Positions 4,756 to 6,606 of a stretch of 6,606 nt of DNA are shown here, piece by piece. Position numbers and translations under genes: made by a program. The DNA lies in NCBI GenBank assembly GCA_022616085.1, contig JAKEFN010000158.1, positions 1 to 6,606 on the forward strand, read 5' to 3'. How positions within the stretch are numbered: position 1 is the first letter of the stretch; every line of letters starts with the position of its first letter. The notes beneath the pieces are model-generated. The model saw nothing but the letters and a program-made list of their open reading frames with translations. It searched no databases and was not told the DNA's origin. This stretch comes from a bacterium (GTDB taxonomy: Bacteria; Patescibacteriota; Minisyncoccia; Phycocordibacterales; JAKEFN01).

Positions 4756-5523
4756 ATGACTTCGTTTTTCGACGCGATTTTTTTTAATCCCCTTTATAAT
4801 GCGCTTATATTTCTTATAGATATTGTCCCGTGGGGGGATATCGGCATCGCGATCATCATACTCACGCTTGTTGTCAAAATCATCCTCATGCCGCTTTCCC
4901 ACAAGTCCGTGCGCACGCAAGCGGTTATGCGAAACCTCGAACCCGAGCTCAAAAAAATCAGAGAAAAATACGCGAGCGACAAAAAAAAGCAGGCGGAATG
5001 CACCATGGAGCTCTACAAAAAACACGGCGTCAATCCGTTTGGGGGGTGCCTCCTTATCATCATTCAAATCCCCATCATTCTCGCTCTATACTGGGTTTTT
5101 TTGAAGGGATTTGAGATTCAAGAAGATATCTTGTATTCTTTTGTCGCCGCGCCGGAAACGCATAATACGCTCTTCCTCGGCCTTATTGACATGGAGAAAA
5201 AAAGTTTGCTTCTTGCGCTCTTTGCCGGCATTTCGCAATACTTTCAGGTGAGGCTTTCCATGCCGGATACAGGCGAGAAGGGCGCGGCATCTTCTTCAAA
5301 ATCCCTTAATTTTCAAGAAGAATTCGCCAAAAGCATGCGGGTGCAGATGAAATACGGCCTGCCGGTTTTCGTTGCCATAATCGCATATACCATATCCGCG
5401 GCTATTGCATTATATTGGTTTGTGAGTAATCTCTTCAGTATAGGACACGAGCTGTATGTCAGAAGAAAAACAGAAGAATTATGCGCGGCTGAATTAAAAA
5501 GTAAAGACGACAATGCAAAATGA
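4756..5523 (+). CDS. yidC: Membrane protein insertase YidC/Oxa1 family
   Basis: This encodes 255 residues, the short form without the large periplasmic domain of Gram-negative YidC. It inserts and folds membrane proteins alone or with SecYEG. The expected layout is visible: an N-terminal hydrophobic region (about 13-25), TM 29-46 (GIAIIILTLVVKIILMPLS), a charged cytoplasmic hairpin (about 47-92, with LEPELKKIREKYASDKKKQ), TM about 95-116 after NPFGG, further hydrophobic segments near 140-165, and a pair near 212-240 (YGLPVFVAIIAYTISAAIALYWFVSNLFSIGHE), then a short charged tail. The groove Arg known from Gram-positive homologues appears here as Lys41. No lipoprotein box or cleavable signal is seen. 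It is followed 48 bases later by the jag-like gene, the common yidC-jag pairing. rnpA is not adjacent. Confidence 0.95.
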   Translation: MTSFFDAIFFNPLYNALIFLIDIVPWGDIGIAIIILTLVVKIILMPLSHKSVRTQAVMRNLEPELKKIREKYASDKKKQAECTMELYKKHGVNPFGGCLLIIIQIPIILALYWVFLKGFEIQEDILYSFVAAPETHNTLFLGLIDMEKKSLLLALFAGISQYFQVRLSMPDTGEKGAASSSKSLNFQEEFAKSMRVQMKYGLPVFVAIIAYTISAAIALYWFVSNLFSIGHELYVRRKTEELCAAELKSKDDNAK

Positions 5524-5571
5524 AAAATTTTAACTTTTCCTTGCCGTTTTTACTTTTTCATTTTTAATTTT
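5521..5571 (-). repeat. AT-rich intergenic repeat, copy B (inverted relative to copy A)
   Basis: Read on the minus strand from 5571 to 5521, this matches copy A (1331-1382) at about 42 of 51 positions with one single-base gap. The first 25 bases are identical apart from that gap. The divergent centre reads CGGCAAGGA here and TTACATTGT in copy A. It runs from the yidC stop codon to the base before the jag-like ATG, filling the entire spacer. Confidence 0.6.
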
Positions 5572-6039
5572 ATGGACACCGATGAAATCAAAAACCTTAT
5601 AACAACCTGCCTCGAAAAACTCGGTGTTGCCTCCGCCGGCGTGGATCTTCAGATCGACCCGAATACGGGGTCCAATCGTTTTTCCATTCAAACCCCCGAA
5701 TGGAACCTCCTTATCGGCAATCAAGGAGCGACTCTTCTTGCCTTGAGCCATATTATCAAAAAAATAGCCGACAAAAGAACGGAAATGCTCGAAAAAGACC
5801 CTCTTTCCTTCATTGTCGACGTAAACGATTATCAGGAACGGCGCATAGAAGAAATCAAAGGGAGGGCGCAAATCCTTGCCGAGCGCGCGCGTTCCTTCCA
5901 ACGAAATATCGAGATGGACCCCATGAGTTCATACGAGCGGATGATTGTGCACTCTATCCTTTCGGAGAGCTCGGACATCAAAACAGAATCGGTCGGCACA
6001 GGAAAAGACCGGCGTGTAGTGATCAAATTCAGCGCATAA
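5572..6039 (+). CDS. jag: Jag-like KH-R3H single-stranded nucleic acid-binding protein
   Basis: This encodes 155 residues, the KH-plus-R3H form without the Jag_N domain found in longer homologues such as B. subtilis SpoIIIJ-associated Jag. The KH core WNLLIGNQGATLLALSHIIKKI (44-65) has the GxxG loop as GNQG (49-52). It is followed by IVDVNDYQERRIEEIKGRA, the segment typical of this family, and the R3H motif is RMIVH (Arg123, His127) in YERMIVHSIL. The C-terminal TESVGTGKDRRVVIKF is also characteristic. Known relatives bind RNA and affect cell envelope growth and division. Pairing with yidC supports the call. No SD precedes ATG 5572, where the upstream bases are the AT-rich repeat; it is probably cotranscribed with yidC. 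Confidence 0.92.
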   Translation: MDTDEIKNLITTCLEKLGVASAGVDLQIDPNTGSNRFSIQTPEWNLLIGNQGATLLALSHIIKKIADKRTEMLEKDPLSFIVDVNDYQERRIEEIKGRAQILAERARSFQRNIEMDPMSSYERMIVHSILSESSDIKTESVGTGKDRRVVIKFSA

Positions 6040-6049
6040 GGTCTGTTTT

Positions 6050-6606
6050 TTAGCAACCGACGGTAATGTCATAGTGATCGGGATCACTCTCCCGCACATA
6101 TTCAACGCCGCTACACATCCAACGCGGCCCTCCGTGGTCGCCGGTTCGATTGCCGTTCCGCGTGCAATAGCCGGGTGTCTCAATAAATTGGACAACGGAT
6201 GCCGTCGGCCGAATATCGACTTTGTTTCCTGATTCGTGGGAGCATGCCCCTTTTGCGTGGCCCGTCTCGGTGCCGCCCGTTACTATAATTTCACACTCCG
6301 GGCAGTTATTCCGAAGATTTGCAAGCGCGTTTAACGTTCCTTGCTCCATTCCTTCCAAAGAAGTGCAGGTGGGAACGCACGGATCGCCGCATTCTCTATT
6401 TGTCGTTATATTAAAGCCCGCAAGAAAATTCTTGTTTGAAACGTGGCTACTTCCCATAACCGGCTCGCCGCATTGAAGACCCCCTCCCTGTGGCGGTGTT
6501 GAAGGCGTCCCCGGCGGCGCATCAGGAAATCCAACGGAAGTTATGGTTACCGGCTTCAAACTCTTGCAGAGAACTCCGGCCACGAGAGAGGGGTTTATCA
6601 CTTCGA
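6050..6606 (-). CDS. Secreted Cys-rich M15-like metallopeptidase domain protein, 5' end outside the window
   Basis: The frame is open to the right edge; the first possible start in view is a GTG at 6601, but the region has no signal peptide and no visible ribosome site, so the gene is probably 5'-truncated. Numbering from that codon, 183 residues are visible. A Pro/Gly-rich linker (26-42, DAPPGTPSTPPQGGG) precedes a domain with TGGTETGHAKGACSHESGNKVDI (108-130), matching the SxHxxGxxxDI zinc signature of D-Ala-D-Ala carboxypeptidase (M15)-like enzymes. His122, Asp129 and His176 (in DPDHYDI) are the likely ligands. The acid three residues before the last His, usually Glu in M15 enzymes, is Asp173 here. 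Eleven Cys, including C-x3-C-x3-C at 71-79, suggest disulfides and an extracytoplasmic location. Trimming of cell wall peptides is plausible; the substrate is inferred only. Confidence 0.7.
   Translation of the reverse strand, partial: EVINPSLVAGVLCKSLKPVTITSVGFPDAPPGTPSTPPQGGGLQCGEPVMGSSHVSNKNFLAGFNITTNRECGDPCVPTCTSLEGMEQGTLNALANLRNNCPECEIIVTGGTETGHAKGACSHESGNKVDIRPTASVVQFIETPGYCTRNGNRTGDHGGPRWMCSGVEYVRESDPDHYDITVGC

Noticed and set aside
6006..6051. Terminator after the jag-like gene (AGACC/GGTCT before TTTTTT)
   Set aside because: The stem is only five base pairs around a 29-base loop; the T-run is real but the hairpin is too weak to annotate.
1..6606. CRISPR arrays, tRNA or rRNA genes, insertion sequences
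   Set aside because: No regularly spaced repeats, cloverleaf-like segments, rRNA motifs or transposase reading frames were seen on either strand.

Overview
The window reads as a piece of a small-genome bacterium, most likely Candidate Phyla Radiation / Patescibacteria (Parcubacteria-like). This is inferred from gene content and protein style. The MurE-like ligase lacks the usual N-terminal domain, YidC is a minimal 255-residue insertase next to a KH-R3H (Jag-like) protein, there is a Cys-rich M15-like secreted peptidase domain, and intergenic spaces are short with gene order unlike model bacteria. No marker gene is present to prove the phylum.

Layout, left to right. At 1-112 there is a double sigma70-type promoter and a leader with a GNRA hairpin and a strong Shine-Dalgarno (SD), driving a 77-residue two-TM protein of unknown function (113-346). 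A long nested hairpin (360-406) separates it from the convergent rpsT (427-687, minus). rpsT diverges from ruvA (754-1332). An AT-only repeat lies between ruvA and a murE-like Mur ligase (1412-2698). A SpoU/TrmH-type RNA 2'-O-methyltransferase (2679-3140, minus) overlaps the murE tail by 20 bp. It diverges from guaB (3205-4668), which has a near-consensus promoter, a strong SD and a textbook terminator (4680-4704). yidC (4756-5523) and jag-like (5572-6039) follow, separated by a second, inverted copy of the AT-rich repeat. The right edge holds the 3' part of an M15-like metallopeptidase gene (minus), converging on jag with a 10-bp gap.

The genes are housekeeping: translation (S20), Holliday junction processing (RuvA), peptidoglycan precursor synthesis (MurE-like), RNA modification, guanine nucleotide synthesis (GuaB), membrane protein insertion (YidC with its RNA-binding partner) and probable cell wall trimming (M15-like).

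No new multi-gene defence or mobile system is visible. The most striking signal is at the level of gene expression. Two genes (the small membrane protein and guaB) have full -35/-10 promoters plus AGGAGG five bases before ATG. Five others (rpsT, ruvA, murE-like, the methyltransferase and yidC) have no SD but carry a -10-like hexamer 6-12 bases before the start codon, predicting leaderless or nearly leaderless mRNAs. The second signal is the pair of inverted, AT-only intergenic repeats placed directly against stop and start codons.
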